Shown here: one piece after another, positions 63,016 through 64,000 of the stretch
How positions within the stretch are numbered: the first letter of the stretch is position 1
Layout of the letters: each line of letters starts with the position of its first letter
Assembly: GCF_000832125.1 (NCBI RefSeq)
Contig: NZ_JPRK01000012.1
Span: 62,001-126,000, forward strand
Direction of reading: 5' to 3'
Source: Flavobacterium hibernum
GTDB lineage: Bacteria > Bacteroidota > Bacteroidia > Flavobacteriales > Flavobacteriaceae
DNA length: 64,000 nucleotides
The notes under the pieces: generated by a model
The model's database searches: none
Seen by the model: only the letters and a program-made list of their open reading frames with translations
Told to the model about the DNA's origin: nothing
Program-made: the position numbers and the translations under genes

Positions 63016-64000
63016 ATGAGTTCAATAGCAATGGACATTAAACCAAAAAAACATTATGAAATTCTAGATGGTTTACGAGGAGTAGCCGCAATTTTAGTCG
63101 TTATCTTTCACATTTTTGAAGCTTTTAATGAAGGAAGCCGTTTCAAACAAATAATCAACCACGGTTATTTGGCAGTAGATTTCTTTTTTCTCTTGTCAGG
63201 ATTTGTTGTAGCATATGCATACGACGATCGTTGGGGGAAATTAACACAATGGGAATTTTACAAACGACGTTTAATTCGTTTACAGCCCATGGTAATTATG
63301 GGAATGATCATTGGAGCTATTTTTTATTACTTTCAGGCTTCAAATGTTTTTCCTCAAATTGCAGGAATGGAAGTTTGGAAAGTGATTTTAACCATGGTAA
63401 TTGGTTTTACATTATTGCCAATTCCGCCCTCATTAGAAATTAGAGGTTGGGGCGAAATGCATCCGCTTGATGGTCCTGCATGGTCACTTTTCTTTGAATA
63501 CATAGGTAATATTCTATATGCATTATTCTTCCGTAAATTCTCGAATACAGTTCTAACAATCTTTGTTTTAATATTTGCAGGAATGCTTATTAATCTAACC
63601 GTTTTTGGCCCAAAAGGAGATGTTATTGGAGGTTGGTCATTAAACCTGGAACAAATGAATATTGGTTTTACGCGATTGTTATATCCATTTTTTGCAGGAG
63701 TTTTACTTTCTAGATTGGGAAAATTGATTCATATAAAAGGAGCTTTCTGGGTTTGTAGTATTCTAATTTTAGTAATTTTTAGTATACCAAGAATTGGCGA
63801 TGAAAACAGTTTGTGGATGAATGGTTTATACGAATCATTTTGCATCATAGTATTGTTTCCATTAATAGTTGCAATTGGAGCAGGAGGAGAAATCAAAAAT
63901 CCACTTTCACTAAAAATATGCAAAGCATTAGGAGATATATCCTATCCAATTTACATCATACATTACCCACTAATATATTGGTATATGGCTTGGGTAATCG
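63016..64000 (+). CDS. Acyltransferase-3 family membrane protein (3' end beyond window)
   Basis: This open frame runs from ATG 63016 to the window end, about 328 codons, so it is truncated by the window. It is an integral membrane O-acyltransferase: the N-terminal motif LDGLRGVAAILVVIFHIFEAF, the HGYLAVDFFFLLSGFV loop with conserved histidine/aspartate, RRLIRLQPM, and DGPAWSLFFEYIGNILYALF. Members transfer acetyl or other acyl groups to sugars and other substrates. Its placement after GH3, esterase and DUF1349 genes suggests a link to acylated glycans, though its enzymes act from the inner membrane and might rather modify the cell's own polysaccharide. Confidence 0.85.
   Translation, partial: MSSIAMDIKPKKHYEILDGLRGVAAILVVIFHIFEAFNEGSRFKQIINHGYLAVDFFFLLSGFVVAYAYDDRWGKLTQWEFYKRRLIRLQPMVIMGMIIGAIFYYFQASNVFPQIAGMEVWKVILTMVIGFTLLPIPPSLEIRGWGEMHPLDGPAWSLFFEYIGNILYALFFRKFSNTVLTIFVLIFAGMLINLTVFGPKGDVIGGWSLNLEQMNIGFTRLLYPFFAGVLLSRLGKLIHIKGAFWVCSILILVIFSIPRIGDENSLWMNGLYESFCIIVLFPLIVAIGAGGEIKNPLSLKICKALGDISYPIYIIHYPLIYWYMAWVI

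Noticed and set aside
63231..63443. Short plus-strand open frame in the acyltransferase region
   Set aside because: It is out of frame with the long open acyltransferase frame from 63016 to the window end.

Overview
The window reads as a chromosomal segment of a Flavobacterium-like member of the Bacteroidota. The DNA is AT-rich. Several genes are preceded by TAnnTTTG-type -7 boxes, some with a TTTG -33 box. The gene content is also flavobacterial: an ArgF'-type carbamoyltransferase, a bacillithiol-linked YtxJ, MiaE, DUF6377 and Nudix sugar regulators, and many GH3 enzymes. Intergenic spaces are full of short inverted-repeat words.

Layout. A secreted M1 metallopeptidase (140-2410) comes first. 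A probable attenuator/leader (2517-2877) follows, then a long + strand arginine/proline cluster (2878-14285): GNAT (argA-like), argG, argC, argD, proA, proB, a GxxExxY protein, argF', argB, argE-like and argH. Together these cover glutamate to arginine by the linear N-acyl route plus the first two proline steps. A minus-strand PL1 pectate lyase with a LacI-type palindrome follows. Then come two DUF2157-like membrane proteins, ytxJ, clpB, a 39-aa membrane peptide with a DUF808 protein, and a lipoprotein.

From 23.3 to 28.6 kb, aguB and aguA (agmatine to putrescine) are split by two minus-strand envelope genes (OmpA-like and choice-of-anchor I lipoprotein). Housekeeping metabolism follows: fahA, glyA, miaE, guaC, a GNAT, a pentapeptide-repeat protein and aspA. 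Next are two outer-membrane proteins, a two-component system, a Usp-like protein and a bestrophin. A divergent MocR regulator/EamA transporter pair and an acyl-CoA dehydrogenase/oxidase close this part.

From 48.3 kb to the end lies a carbohydrate locus with no SusD: a Nudix-type regulator, a TonB-receptor-like barrel, GH3, an esterase, GH3, a DUF6377 (SusR-like) regulator, GH3, DUF1349 and a truncated acyltransferase-3. It probably degrades a beta-linked, possibly acylated glycan.

Most notable signals: (1) the GxxExxY gene, with PD-(D/E)xK-like residues, sits between inverted copies of a repeat that also occurs without a gene elsewhere in the window, which looks like an autonomous/non-autonomous element pair; (2) a 28-codon leader ORF with two CGG arginine codons lies on hairpins upstream of the arginine cluster; (3) the SusD-less GH3 locus has palindromic operator candidates; (4) a structured intergenic element lies near 22.55 kb. 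All functional calls rest on reading motifs in the sequence; no database search was run.
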